DNA of 64,000 bases from CAIKBL01 sp964555355. Lineage in GTDB: Bacteria > Pseudomonadota > Gammaproteobacteria > Ga0077536. The notes beneath the pieces are model-generated. The model made no database searches. It was given only the letters and a program-made list of their open reading frames with translations, and was not told the origin of the DNA. Each line of letters opens with the position of its first letter. The first letter of the stretch is position 1. The translations under genes and the position numbers were made by a program. The stretch spans positions 62,001-126,000 of the forward strand of contig CAZKRY010000004.1 in assembly GCA_964555355.1 (NCBI GenBank), given 5' to 3'. Below, one piece after another: positions 51,952 through 61,267 of the stretch.

Positions 51952-52413
51952 CTAGAACCGAAAGTCGTGAATCAGCGATAACGGGTAGCGGGTGCCCGTT
52001 AGGTAATCGTCAACACACCGCAGCACCAATGGGCTGCGGTGTTGCGCTTGGCGTTCGATCAATTCATCACGCGACAGCCACAAGGGTTGGATAATTTCTT
52101 TATCGAGCTTGCGCGCGGGGTGGTGCACGAGCGGCTCACAGTGGAAACAAAAGCGCAGGTAAGTTACCGCGCTTCCCGCCGGCTCCATGAGATACACGCC
52201 GATGAGCGCCCGCGGTTCTACCTCCCAAGCCGACTCCTCCATCGTTTCGCGTGTGACGGCCGTTAGTAGCGTTTCGCCGGCATCGAGATGGCCCGCCGGT
52301 TGATTGATCACTACCCGTCCTTCGGGCGAAATTTCTTCGACGAACAAAAAGCGGCCTTCGCGTTCGATCACGGCCGCAACCACCGTATTGGGTTTCCAGA
52401 TCTCGCCGCTCAT
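51952..52413 (-). CDS. nudJ: Nudix hydrolase, NudJ type
   Basis: 153 residues. The Nudix box reads GHLDAGETLLTAVTRETMEESA, trimmed here to its core GHLDAGE and RETMEES; the final Gly of the consensus is replaced by Ala. VVAAVIEREGRFLFVEE opens the fold. NudJ acts on thiamine pyrophosphate precursors and nucleoside di- and triphosphates. Position next to mnmA supports the NudJ name. Confidence 0.87.
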   Translation of the reverse strand: MSGEIWKPNTVVAAVIEREGRFLFVEEISPEGRVVINQPAGHLDAGETLLTAVTRETMEESAWEVEPRALIGVYLMEPAGSAVTYLRFCFHCEPLVHHPARKLDKEIIQPLWLSRDELIERQAQHRSPLVLRCVDDYLTGTRYPLSLIHDFRF

Positions 52414-52432
52414 TGAGTTTTCATCCGCGCCG

Positions 52433-55400
52433 TTAGAGTTTTTCTACTTGCGGATTGTCCCATGGACCGGTGATCGAATACTGCTTCCGCAGAAACTTAT
52501 CGAGCTGATCGGGTATTTGTTTGAACACCTTTTGCCCCAAATAAATGGCGGCACCGACCCCAATCCCCGCCGGCCCAAATAGGGCGCTTGCTATTGGAAT
52601 GCTTTTGGAGAGTGCCGGAGTGACGGTGGCGCGTTGGTCGTAGTCTTTCTGCGCAAGTCCGGTCCGACCGGTGATCTCAACCCGCGATGAAGGCCCTTCC
52701 ATCAATAAGCTGTTGGTATAGGCGTTGCCGTTCTCGAGTTCAAACCAACCCTCGATGCGATCGAACACATAACCTTTCTGAAACAGATCGGCAAAGTCGA
52801 GTGAGAGACGGCGTGGGAGCGATTGCAGGCTGAGCAGTCCAAACAAGCGGCCGCTGCCGGGCTCGATATCGAGCAGCCGGCCCTTTTGCACGCGCAAGTT
52901 TAAGCTACCGTCTAACCGGTCGAGCGTGAAATCGCCGGGCGTGCCGGGCCACATTGCCTCGATATCAAGAGTCGTTTGCCCGCCCCGGATGGCTTTGGCA
53001 TCGTACCCGAAGTGTTGCAGGACGCCGCCGAGTTCTTCCCCTTTCAAGTGGATACTGAATTGAGATTGATGAATGTCACTTTGCACTGACCAGGCACCCT
53101 CGGCTTGGACCTGAAACGCCGGGCTTTGGAACACGAGGGTCTGCAACTTAAGGCCGTCAGGCGTACGTTGTGTGGCAAGCGAGGCTTGGCCGAAGTCCGT
53201 GGTGTGATATTTAAACGAGGCGCAGGCCATCGCAAGATTGGGCAGCGCGCGCGGATCGACCTTCCGCGCGCCATCGTCGTGTGGCAGCGGGTTCAGCCAC
53301 AACCGGTCGAGATCAAGTGTGAGCGGTGCCGTGTCGAGATCTCGCGGCACCGTGATGTTCCCTGCCGCGCGTTCGCTCGCCAACGTCATGCGCCATGCGA
53401 TCGGATCGCGGTGACCGCGCAACGACACGTGCTCGAATTGTTGGCCAAACGTATTGAGTTGACCTATGGCGAGTTCAAACGCCATCGGAAGCTCGCCGTT
53501 CTGGGGTGTGCCGTGCTTGAGCAACAGCGCCCAGTCGCTGAACGGCAATGTCGCGAGTTCGCCGCGCAGATAAATTCCATCGCGTTCCAGCGTCGGTGCG
53601 GGACCTTCACCGAATACAGCTTCCAACCGAGTCAGCGCCGCGTGCGCCGCGCCCCCGGTTTGTCGAATGGCGACACGCACCTGGCGTCCGTATTCCACCA
53701 TGGTGTCGTGCGTTTCATGCGCACCCAGGGTGGTTTCGATGCGTAGAGGACGTTGTTCCAGCGCCGCTTTACCAAATGGCCATGGGAGATCAACCGCCAA
53801 TCCTTGCAAGCTCGACTCGAAAACGACGCGCTGGGTCGGTGGCGCGTCCGTAGCGCTCGCATGAGGTGACACCAACACCGCTTTCCAGGCGAGTTCGCCG
53901 CGAATCGCACGCAAACGGTCGTTCACGGCGAGCCACTCGTGCACGCCCGGCGCGTAGGTCTGCAACGCGTCCAACACACGCGCTGCGTCAGCCGTGCCAG
54001 TCAGACGAAACTCATTATCGTAGTTAGGATCACCAATACCGCCATTGACCACGAGCCCCACCCGGTCTTGCCCTAAAGTGGCGGTCAAGCCATCGCCATA
54101 CCAATCATCGCGTGTGAAACTTAATTTGCCGCGAAGATCGCGTAGGGCAATGGGTAGGTGGGTGCTACGCAATTCGTTACCGTCAAATTCCATGGAGCCG
54201 AGCAACACTTTTTCGCTACCTTTCGCCAAGCCTAAACGGAGATCGAGCATTAGATCGAAGTCTCCGGAAAGCGAAAAGTCATTCAGCCGAGATACCAGCG
54301 ATTGATCAAGCGGGCTCTCGCGTAGTGTCTCGACGGCGTCCGCGAGCGACGCGCGGATTATGCCCCGCACGGTTAAGACCGACGGCTTCGCGAACACGTC
54401 TTCAATCGCGAATTCCGCTTCGCGTAAATCAGACTTGAAAAACTTGGCCGCGAGCAAGGTGCCGCGCAAGTGGCGGCCATCGAGCGCGACGGTCCCCGCG
54501 ACATCGTCGGCTACGGGCCATCCGTTCGCGTAGTGCAGAGCGACACCTTCGACCGCGAAGTCGGCGTGCAGTACTCCTTCTCCGTTATCGAACGGAAAGG
54601 CCGCGAGCGGACCCTTGAGGATTAAATTGCCGTGCTTGATTAGCCCGCCATCAAACGCATGGCGCAACCACTCATCGCCATGGGGGCGAAGTAATTGCAG
54701 CGGGATGATTTCGATAAGGTGCCTAAGTTCACCGCTGCCGAAATGCGCCGCGATATCGACCACCGGTTTACCTGCGCGCGGCAGCGTGGCTTCGCCGCGC
54801 AAGGCACAGGGCAGATCATCGCATATCGCAGTTAAATGCCCTTGTACCAAAATATTCGCATCGGCTTCGCGCGACCATTGCACATAGCCGCGTGGCAGGC
54901 TGATAGTCAACGGCACTTGCAAACGCCGGGTTTCATCCAGAGCAAATTCGTGTTCCGCGAAACGGAGGACGCCGCCCTGAGAACTCAAGGCAAAGTCGGC
55001 GCTGACTTGATGTGCGCCAGGCCATGGTGCCGCACTCTGCCAGGACGCGTTATGCAGCACCCCGCGCGTGTACAACTCGGAAGGTTGCGCCGCGCTTACG
55101 CCAACTCGGAGATTTTGCAGTGTACCGCTCGGTCGGCGCGACGTCGCGACGGAAGCAATCTCGGCGAGCGCCGGCGACGGCCATAAGCCAAGGAGCGGGA
55201 GCAACGTGAGCGGCACCCTGTCGGCTTGAACAACGAGTGGCTGCGCCGACGCAAATTGCAGTCGCCAATCGATAGGGGTGGTGGTCGCATCGGCCGTCAG
55301 TTGCGTGACCTGGAGATCGGTGCGCGTCGCGTGTCGAGTTAAGCTGCCGCTGAACGCGAATACCTGCGCGTCCGTGGGATGCGGTGTGTGCGGGGCGAGG

Positions 55401-56218
55401 ACTTCGATGCGATCAAGCGCGAATCCCAGCCGAAATTCGTGCGCGCCGGATTTCGCCCAACGGATGCTTCCATCGCCGTTCAGACGTTCGGCCGCGGGTA
55501 ACGTGACATGCAAAGCCCGCGCGAGCGTCAGCAGATTGAGATTCTTGCCTGCTACCGTGCCGTAAGGCATGACATTGGCCGTGTGCGGGAACGCCAACGA
55601 GAAACGCAATCCCGCGCCGACCGCATCAACCATTGCCGCGGCGCCGTCAATTCGCGAAAGCTGAGCGTCAGAGTGGAGGACGAAGTCGACGCCAGTCGCC
55701 TTGATAGAGTCAAACTTCGAAAGCTCGTCGCGCAGACTGATGGCGGCATCGGCGAAATGGAGCTCGCGTTGACGCAATAGCCACCGTAGAAACTGCGGAT
55801 TGGTGAGCGGAAATCCGGCGACGCCAAAACTCCCATCGGCATGGCGTAACACGCCTAGGTTAAGTCCCTGCAACGTGAATTGGCCAAGTGCAAAGCTACG
55901 TGCACGCAGACTGGCAAGCGGATCGAGCGCGAATACCGCGCGTTCAAAACGTAGTACCTCGGGGCCTGAGGTGCTGCCGATACGCACACGGACTTCATCC
56001 CCGGCAATCACCGGCACCAACCCCTGCCAACCACCGTGCACGTGCCCGATGGAGACGGTGGCGCCGAACGCGTGGCTCGCCCAGGCTTCCACCCATTCCG
56101 GATGATGGGCGAGTTGACCGATCAGTAGGCGCAACGCCGCGGTGACGAGTCCGGCGAAGATGATGACATAGGCTGCGCCGTTCCAACCCACACGCAGCCA
56201 GGACCGCAGCGCTCTCAT
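52433..56218 (-). CDS. yhdP: YhdP-family AsmA-like envelope lipid-transport protein
   Basis: 1261 residues. A single N-terminal membrane helix (AAYVIIFAGLVTAALRLLIG) anchors a very long periplasmic protein; the middle and end show the YhdP/DUF3971 and AsmA_2 pattern (LDGSLNLRVQKGRLLDIEPG, LFGLLSLQSLPRRLSLDFAD, and GYVFDRIEGWFELENGNAYT). YhdP, TamB and YdbH form beta-groove bridges that carry phospholipids to the outer membrane. It lies nine bases after rng, a common pairing. Confidence 0.93.
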   Translation of the reverse strand: MRALRSWLRVGWNGAAYVIIFAGLVTAALRLLIGQLAHHPEWVEAWASHAFGATVSIGHVHGGWQGLVPVIAGDEVRVRIGSTSGPEVLRFERAVFALDPLASLRARSFALGQFTLQGLNLGVLRHADGSFGVAGFPLTNPQFLRWLLRQRELHFADAAISLRDELSKFDSIKATGVDFVLHSDAQLSRIDGAAAMVDAVGAGLRFSLAFPHTANVMPYGTVAGKNLNLLTLARALHVTLPAAERLNGDGSIRWAKSGAHEFRLGFALDRIEVLAPHTPHPTDAQVFAFSGSLTRHATRTDLQVTQLTADATTTPIDWRLQFASAQPLVVQADRVPLTLLPLLGLWPSPALAEIASVATSRRPSGTLQNLRVGVSAAQPSELYTRGVLHNASWQSAAPWPGAHQVSADFALSSQGGVLRFAEHEFALDETRRLQVPLTISLPRGYVQWSREADANILVQGHLTAICDDLPCALRGEATLPRAGKPVVDIAAHFGSGELRHLIEIIPLQLLRPHGDEWLRHAFDGGLIKHGNLILKGPLAAFPFDNGEGVLHADFAVEGVALHYANGWPVADDVAGTVALDGRHLRGTLLAAKFFKSDLREAEFAIEDVFAKPSVLTVRGIIRASLADAVETLRESPLDQSLVSRLNDFSLSGDFDLMLDLRLGLAKGSEKVLLGSMEFDGNELRSTHLPIALRDLRGKLSFTRDDWYGDGLTATLGQDRVGLVVNGGIGDPNYDNEFRLTGTADAARVLDALQTYAPGVHEWLAVNDRLRAIRGELAWKAVLVSPHASATDAPPTQRVVFESSLQGLAVDLPWPFGKAALEQRPLRIETTLGAHETHDTMVEYGRQVRVAIRQTGGAAHAALTRLEAVFGEGPAPTLERDGIYLRGELATLPFSDWALLLKHGTPQNGELPMAFELAIGQLNTFGQQFEHVSLRGHRDPIAWRMTLASERAAGNITVPRDLDTAPLTLDLDRLWLNPLPHDDGARKVDPRALPNLAMACASFKYHTTDFGQASLATQRTPDGLKLQTLVFQSPAFQVQAEGAWSVQSDIHQSQFSIHLKGEELGGVLQHFGYDAKAIRGGQTTLDIEAMWPGTPGDFTLDRLDGSLNLRVQKGRLLDIEPGSGRLFGLLSLQSLPRRLSLDFADLFQKGYVFDRIEGWFELENGNAYTNSLLMEGPSSRVEITGRTGLAQKDYDQRATVTPALSKSIPIASALFGPAGIGVGAAIYLGQKVFKQIPDQLDKFLRKQYSITGPWDNPQVEKL

Positions 56219-56227
56219 GGCCGCATG

Positions 56228-57745
56228 CTACAGCAGCACAACGTCGTACTGTTCTTGCGTGTAAGTCGTTTCCACTTGAAAGCGGATCGGAATGCCGATG
56301 AACTCCTCGAGTTCGGCCACGCTGGTTGATTCTTCGTCAAGCAACAAATCGACCACATTTTGCGCCGCTACCACCAACAGTTTCTTTGCATCGTATTGCC
56401 GCTGCTCGCGCAATATTTCGCGAAAAATTTCATAACACACCGTTTCGGCGGTTTTCACCGAGCCGCGGCCGCCACAGGTTGCGCACGCTTCGCACAATAC
56501 GTGCTCGAGACTTTCACGCGTTCGTTTACGGGTGATTTGTACCAGTCCCAAGGAGGTCACATCGCTAATCGTGATCTTGGAATGATCGCGCTCGAGGCTT
56601 TTCTCCAGCGCCCGCAGCACTTGCCGGCGATGCTCGTCTTCCAGCATGTCGATGAAGTCGACAATAATGATGCCGCCCAAGTTCCTTAACCTGAGCTGAC
56701 GCGCGATGGCCTGGGCCGCTTCCAAGTTGGTCTTGAAAATCGTTTCTTCCAAATTGCGGTGTCCCACAAAGCCGCCGGTGTTGACGTCAATGGTGGTCAT
56801 CGCCTCGGTTTGGTCGAGCACCAGATGGCCACCGGATTTCAATTCGACCTTGCGTTGCAGGGCGCGTTGAATTTCATCCTCGGTGGAATACAGATCCAAA
56901 ATCGGGCGTTCCCCCGGGTAATGTTCGATTTTCGCCACGAGCTCGGGTGTGAATTCTTCCGCGAAGGTTTTGACCTTGGCGAACGTTTCGCGCGAATCGA
57001 TCCGAATCTTTTCGGCATTCGCAGCGGTGAGATCGCGAATGATGCGCAACACCAGCGGCAAATCCTCGTAGAGCACCGCGATAGATTTGGAAGCGGTAAT
57101 ACGTTCTTGGATTGAAGCCCACAGACGGCGCAGAAACTGAATGTCGGCCGCGAGTTCCGCTTTTGAGACGCCTTCAGCGGCGGTCCGCACGATGAAGCCA
57201 CCGCCGCCGTTGAACGCGATTTCCGAACTCATGGTGTCATCAAGCGGCACGCTGAGCGGTTTCAATCCAGGTTGCAATTCGAGCAGGATGTCACGCAGGC
57301 GCTTGCGCTCGTCTTCATTTTCGATGCGTTGCGAGATCCCGAGCGAATTCGTGTCCGGCATAAACACGAGGTAACGCGACGGAATACTTAAGTAAGTGGT
57401 GAGGCGCGCACCTTTGGTGCCGAGCGGTTCTTTGGCCACTTGCACCAAAAGTTCCTGTCCTTCGTGCACCGCCTGCTCAATCGCAACTTCCTGTCCCGTA
57501 GTTTGCTTGCGTTGCTGGGCGGCCGCGATGTCGGAAACATGCAGAAAGGCGGCGCGGGCAAGGCCAATATCGACGAAGGCCGCACCCATCCCGGGCAGTA
57601 CCCGATTCACGCGACCCAAATACATGTTGCCGACAAAGCCCCGCCGCCGGGTGCGTTCGATCAAGACCTCCTGTAGCACCCCATTTTCAACAAACGCCAC
57701 GCGAGTTTCTTGAGGAGTGACATTAATCAGGATTTCTTCCGACAT
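56228..57745 (-). CDS. rng: Ribonuclease G
   Basis: 505 residues. The S1 domain is in the first 120 residues (GNMYLGRVNRVLPGMGAAFVD); the catalytic aspartates are in TTIDVNTGGFVGHRNLEETI, trimmed to TIDVNTGGFVG, and in IIIVDFIDML; the zinc-link cysteines are in CEACATCGGRG. It matures the 5' end of 16S rRNA and degrades some mRNAs. No long C-terminal scaffold, so it is RNase G and not RNase E. Confidence 0.95.
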   Translation of the reverse strand: MSEEILINVTPQETRVAFVENGVLQEVLIERTRRRGFVGNMYLGRVNRVLPGMGAAFVDIGLARAAFLHVSDIAAAQQRKQTTGQEVAIEQAVHEGQELLVQVAKEPLGTKGARLTTYLSIPSRYLVFMPDTNSLGISQRIENEDERKRLRDILLELQPGLKPLSVPLDDTMSSEIAFNGGGGFIVRTAAEGVSKAELAADIQFLRRLWASIQERITASKSIAVLYEDLPLVLRIIRDLTAANAEKIRIDSRETFAKVKTFAEEFTPELVAKIEHYPGERPILDLYSTEDEIQRALQRKVELKSGGHLVLDQTEAMTTIDVNTGGFVGHRNLEETIFKTNLEAAQAIARQLRLRNLGGIIIVDFIDMLEDEHRRQVLRALEKSLERDHSKITISDVTSLGLVQITRKRTRESLEHVLCEACATCGGRGSVKTAETVCYEIFREILREQRQYDAKKLLVVAAQNVVDLLLDEESTSVAELEEFIGIPIRFQVETTYTQEQYDVVLL

Positions 57746-57931
57746 AACTTAGATAGACTGGACCGGGCTTGTAGGACGCAATGCGTCACAAGATAACTTA
57801 CTAATTCTAAAGAGCCTATAGTGTCGTAAGGTGGAACGATGCGCGGTGCGGTCTGGGTGCGCCGGCGGAGTGCGCGGCACCGCCCGCGCCAGTCGTCCCG
57901 ACGACCCGCTTTTGTCTCGCGGCGACGCCGC

Positions 57932-57937
57932 TATAAT
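57932..57937 (+). promoter_or_regulatory. Putative -10 box for the GlgC-like gene
   Basis: TATAAT 27 bases before the ATG of the downstream gene, in the 219-base rng/GlgC-like divergent gap. The nearest -35-like hexamer (TTGTCT) is only 14 bases away, so the promoter is uncertain. Confidence 0.35.
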
Positions 57938-57964
57938 GCACGCCCCTTGCGCGCCGAACCAATC

Positions 57965-59194
57965 ATGCCGATTTCCAACCTGCACGAAACCTTGGTCATT
58001 GTCTTAGCGATCGGCGACGGCAAGCCGCTGATGCCGTTGACCGCTCGTCGCACCACCGCGGCGTTGCCCTATGCCGGCAACTACCGCGTCATCGATTTCG
58101 CGTTGACCAATTGCATGCACTCGGGCCTGCGCCACATTAATGTGTTTACCCAGTTCAATTCGTTGTCGTTGCAGAATCACTTGCGCGACGGCTGGTCGAT
58201 TTTTAATACCGACCTTGGCGAATACGTCACCGCTGTCTCACCGCCGATCACCGAAGAACTCTCGATCTATAGCGGACAATCGGATGCGCTTTTCAAGAAT
58301 CTTTATCTGCTCGACGGTGCGCAAGAAGACACCGTGCTGATTGTCTCTGGTGAGCAGGTCTATCGCATGGATTACGCCGCGATGGTGGAATTTCATCGCG
58401 AGCACAATGCGGATGTCACCATCGCCGCCATCGATCGCGAAACCGCCCAAGGGAGCGGCTTCTCAACCTATTTTGCGGCGGCGGACGACGTCATCGAACG
58501 TTTCGAATCACTTGACCCGCCGCGCGAGCTGCCTGCCGAGGGCACGCACTTTGGGCCGCTTGGCGTCTTTGCGTTCAAGCGCAGTGTGCTTATCGAAGCC
58601 CTTGCGGCGCTCGGCTCGAATGGCCGCCGCAAGCAACACGTGATCGATCTCATCCGCAATCAGTTGGCGGATCACGCGCGCATTTATAGTTACCGCTTTG
58701 GCGGCAAGTTCGGTCGAGTATCGCAAGACCGTTATTGGCGCGCCCTGCATACTCTGGATGATTATTATGACGCGAACATGGATCTGCTGAAGCTCGAACC
58801 GCCGCTCGATATTTATCAAGCCGATTGGCCGGTCCGCACCTATCAGCAGCAGCGGCCGCCGGCGCGCACCGTGCCGGGGCATTCGTGTAACGAAGGCATC
58901 TGCGTCAACTCAATCGTCGCGGGCGGCACGGTGATTGCCGGCGGCGGGGTGTCGCGTAGCGTGCTCGGTAATCGCGTTTACATTGACGATGGCGCGACTG
59001 TCGAGGACTCCATTTTGTATTTAGGCGTGACGGTGGGCGAGGGCGCGCAGGTGCGCCGCGCGATCTGCGACCGCAATGTACGGATCCCGCCGAACGAGAA
59101 AATCGGTGTTGATCGGGAACGCGACGCCAAACGCTTCCCGGTGACCCCGGGTGGTGTGGTCGTCGTGCCTTCAAACTTCCGCTTCGATAGTTAG
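57965..59194 (+). CDS. GlgC-like nucleotidyltransferase with altered active site
   Basis: About 409 residues from the ATG giving MPISNLHETLVIVLAIGD. The fold follows GlgC: YRVIDFALTNCMHSGLRHINV, FTQFNSLSLQNHLRDGW, GQSDALFKNLYLLDG, and a C-terminal left-handed beta-helix with VEDSILYLGVTVGEGAQVRRAIC. However the glycine-rich signature GGxGTRL reads IGDGKPL, the following Arg-Lys-Pro is RTTAAL, and the catalytic GDH of E. coli GlgC (Asp142) is GEQ. Glucose-1-phosphate adenylylation may be lost or changed. No glgA, glgB or glgP is nearby. Confidence 0.8.
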   Translation: MPISNLHETLVIVLAIGDGKPLMPLTARRTTAALPYAGNYRVIDFALTNCMHSGLRHINVFTQFNSLSLQNHLRDGWSIFNTDLGEYVTAVSPPITEELSIYSGQSDALFKNLYLLDGAQEDTVLIVSGEQVYRMDYAAMVEFHREHNADVTIAAIDRETAQGSGFSTYFAAADDVIERFESLDPPRELPAEGTHFGPLGVFAFKRSVLIEALAALGSNGRRKQHVIDLIRNQLADHARIYSYRFGGKFGRVSQDRYWRALHTLDDYYDANMDLLKLEPPLDIYQADWPVRTYQQQRPPARTVPGHSCNEGICVNSIVAGGTVIAGGGVSRSVLGNRVYIDDGATVEDSILYLGVTVGEGAQVRRAICDRNVRIPPNEKIGVDRERDAKRFPVTPGGVVVVPSNFRFDS

Positions 59195-59198
59195 CGTC

Positions 59199-60644
59199 AT
59201 GTCTTTCGAAGCGGCGCTCGCGGAGTTTCTATCCCCCGATGCGCTGCTCGTCGATCCCGAATCGATGCGCCCTTATGAGTGCGATGGGTTATCGGCCTAT
59301 CGGGCGATGCCGCGGGTGGTATGCCTGCCGCGCACTCGCGATGAAGTGCGCCGAATATTGGAAACCTGCGCAAGCTATCAAGTGCCCATTGTGCCGCGTG
59401 GTGCCGGCACGGGTCTTTCCGGAGGCGCGCTGCCGCTCGCCGAAGGATGCGTGTTAAGTCTGGCGAGGTTCAATCGGATTTTGGAAGTCGACCCGGATAA
59501 CCGATTAGCGGTGGTGGAGCCCGGGGTGCGCAATTTGGCGATCTCGGAAGCCGCCGCGCCGCACGGGCTATATTACGCGCCCGATCCTTCCTCCCAGATC
59601 GCCTGCACTATCGGCGGCAATGTCGCGGAGAACTCTGGTGGTGTGCACTGTTTGAAATACGGGTTGACGGTGCACAACGTGCTCGGCGTCAAATTATTGT
59701 TGAGTGACGGCACGTGGCTCGAACTTGGGGGCAAAACGTTGGAGTCGCCCGGACTCGATCTTTTGGCGATTATCAATGGCTCCGAAGGCTTGCTCGGCAT
59801 CATTATGGAGATCACCGTCAAGCTTCTGCCGAAACCACCGCTTGCGCGGGTGTTACTCGCCGCGTTTGATGACGTTGAATCCGCGGGTCGCGCCGTTGCC
59901 GGCATCATCGAAGCCGGCATCATCCCGGCCGGACTCGAGATGATGGATAAGCTCGCGCTAAAAGTCGCCGAAGATTTTTGCCACGCGGGTTATCCCACCG
60001 ATGCGGCGGCGATTCTATTGTGCGAACTCGATGGTGACGAAGCCGAGGTCAACGCCGAGATCGAACGCGTCGATGTCTTGTTACGCGGATTCGGCGCGCG
60101 CGAGGTGCGTGCCTCAAAGGACGAAGCCGAACGTCTGCGGTTCTGGGCGGGCCGCAAAGCGGCCTTTCCGGCGATCGGCCGCATTGCCCCCGATTATTAC
60201 TGCATGGACGGCACCATTCCGCGACGAGAACTCTCGCGCGTGCTGACACGGATTGCCGAATTGTCGGTCGAGTGTGGCCTGCCGATCGCGAATGTATTTC
60301 ACGCGGGCGATGGCAATCTGCATCCGCTGATCGCCTTCGACGCCAATGTTGATGAACAACTCGCGCTCGCCGAGGAAGTCGGCGGTAAGATTCTGGAACT
60401 GTGTATCGAAGTGGGCGGCACGGTGACTGGTGAACATGGTGTCGGGGTCGAGAAACTGAATCAGATGTGCATTCAATTTAAGACAGCGGAACTCGAGCAG
60501 TTCCACCGCCTGAAAGCCGCGTTCGATCCCCAGGGATTACTCAATCCGGGGCGCGCTGTGCCAACTTTGCATCGTTGTGCCGAGTTCGGCGCGATGCGGG
60601 TGCATGGAGGGCAGTTGCCGCACGCCCAGCTCGAACGGTTTTGA
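59199..60644 (+). CDS. glcD: Glycolate oxidase FAD subunit GlcD
   Basis: About 481 residues from the ATG giving MSFEAALAEFLSPDALLVDP. The FAD-binding PCMH domain shows VPIVPRGAGTGLSGGALPLA and CTIGGNVAENSGGVHCLKYG; the C-terminal domain has VFHAGDGNLHPLIAFD and GGTVTGEHGVGVEKL. It oxidises glycolate (or D-lactate) and passes electrons to GlcE and GlcF. It begins four bases after the GlgC-like stop. Neither glcE nor glcF follows; a glcF tail lies at the other end of the window. Confidence 0.93.
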   Translation: MSFEAALAEFLSPDALLVDPESMRPYECDGLSAYRAMPRVVCLPRTRDEVRRILETCASYQVPIVPRGAGTGLSGGALPLAEGCVLSLARFNRILEVDPDNRLAVVEPGVRNLAISEAAAPHGLYYAPDPSSQIACTIGGNVAENSGGVHCLKYGLTVHNVLGVKLLLSDGTWLELGGKTLESPGLDLLAIINGSEGLLGIIMEITVKLLPKPPLARVLLAAFDDVESAGRAVAGIIEAGIIPAGLEMMDKLALKVAEDFCHAGYPTDAAAILLCELDGDEAEVNAEIERVDVLLRGFGAREVRASKDEAERLRFWAGRKAAFPAIGRIAPDYYCMDGTIPRRELSRVLTRIAELSVECGLPIANVFHAGDGNLHPLIAFDANVDEQLALAEEVGGKILELCIEVGGTVTGEHGVGVEKLNQMCIQFKTAELEQFHRLKAAFDPQGLLNPGRAVPTLHRCAEFGAMRVHGGQLPHAQLERF

Positions 60645-60674
60645 ATCCTTATTAAATTAAGTCCAGAGGCACCT

Positions 60675-60688
60675 CGGGCAAGCGCCCG
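60675..60688. terminator. Small hairpin between glcD and mntP
   Basis: CGGGC/GCCCG stem with a 4-base loop seven bases before the mntP ATG, inside the ribosome-binding region. More likely a translation-affecting hairpin than a terminator, since no T-run follows. Confidence 0.25.
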
Positions 60689-60694
60689 GTATTC

Positions 60695-61267
60695 ATGCAC
60701 CCACTTTCTATTGTGTTTCTCGGCTTCGCGATGTCGGCCGACGCGTTTGCCGCGGCGATCGGCAAGGGTTCCGCGATGCATCAGCCGCGCTTTCCGGACG
60801 CACTGCGCGCGGGGGTGATTTTTGGGACGATCGAAGCGGTGACGCCCGTCATCGGCTGGTTATTGGGGCTTGCGACCGCGAAGTACATCACGGCATGGGA
60901 TCATTGGATCGCGTTTACGCTGCTCACCGTATTAGGCCTGCATATGATTTATGCCGGACTCGATCAAGATAACTCGCAAGACGCGATTGACGTTGCGAAG
61001 CGTAAAGCGGGTTTCTGGAGCCTCGCCGCCACCGGCTTCGCCACCAGTCTCGACGCGATGGCGGTCGGCGTCGGACTCGCGTTTATCGAGGTCAATATTG
61101 GGGTCGTGGCGCTGGTGATAGGCCTCACCACGTTGATTATGGTGACACTCGGGATCATGCTTGGCCGCATCCTCGGCAGTTTCGCCGGAAAATGCGCCGA
61201 GATAATCGGCGGCTTGATACTGATCGCAATCGGCGCCGCGATTTTGCACGAACACCTGACGGCTTAA
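60695..61267 (+). CDS. mntP: Manganese efflux pump MntP
   Basis: 190 residues with six membrane helices. The paired motifs SADAFAAAIGKGSAM and SLDAMAVGVGLAFIE carry the acidic residues thought to bind Mn2+. It exports manganese. In several bacteria mntP is preceded by a yybP-ykoY riboswitch; only 50 bases separate it from glcD here and no such motif is seen. The stop overlaps the convergent tldD stop by four bases. Confidence 0.92.
   Translation: MHPLSIVFLGFAMSADAFAAAIGKGSAMHQPRFPDALRAGVIFGTIEAVTPVIGWLLGLATAKYITAWDHWIAFTLLTVLGLHMIYAGLDQDNSQDAIDVAKRKAGFWSLAATGFATSLDAMAVGVGLAFIEVNIGVVALVIGLTTLIMVTLGIMLGRILGSFAGKCAEIIGGLILIAIGAAILHEHLTA

Noticed and set aside
60645..60694. yybP-ykoY manganese riboswitch before mntP
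   Set aside because: The gap is only 50 bases and lacks the conserved core of the motif; only a small hairpin is visible.
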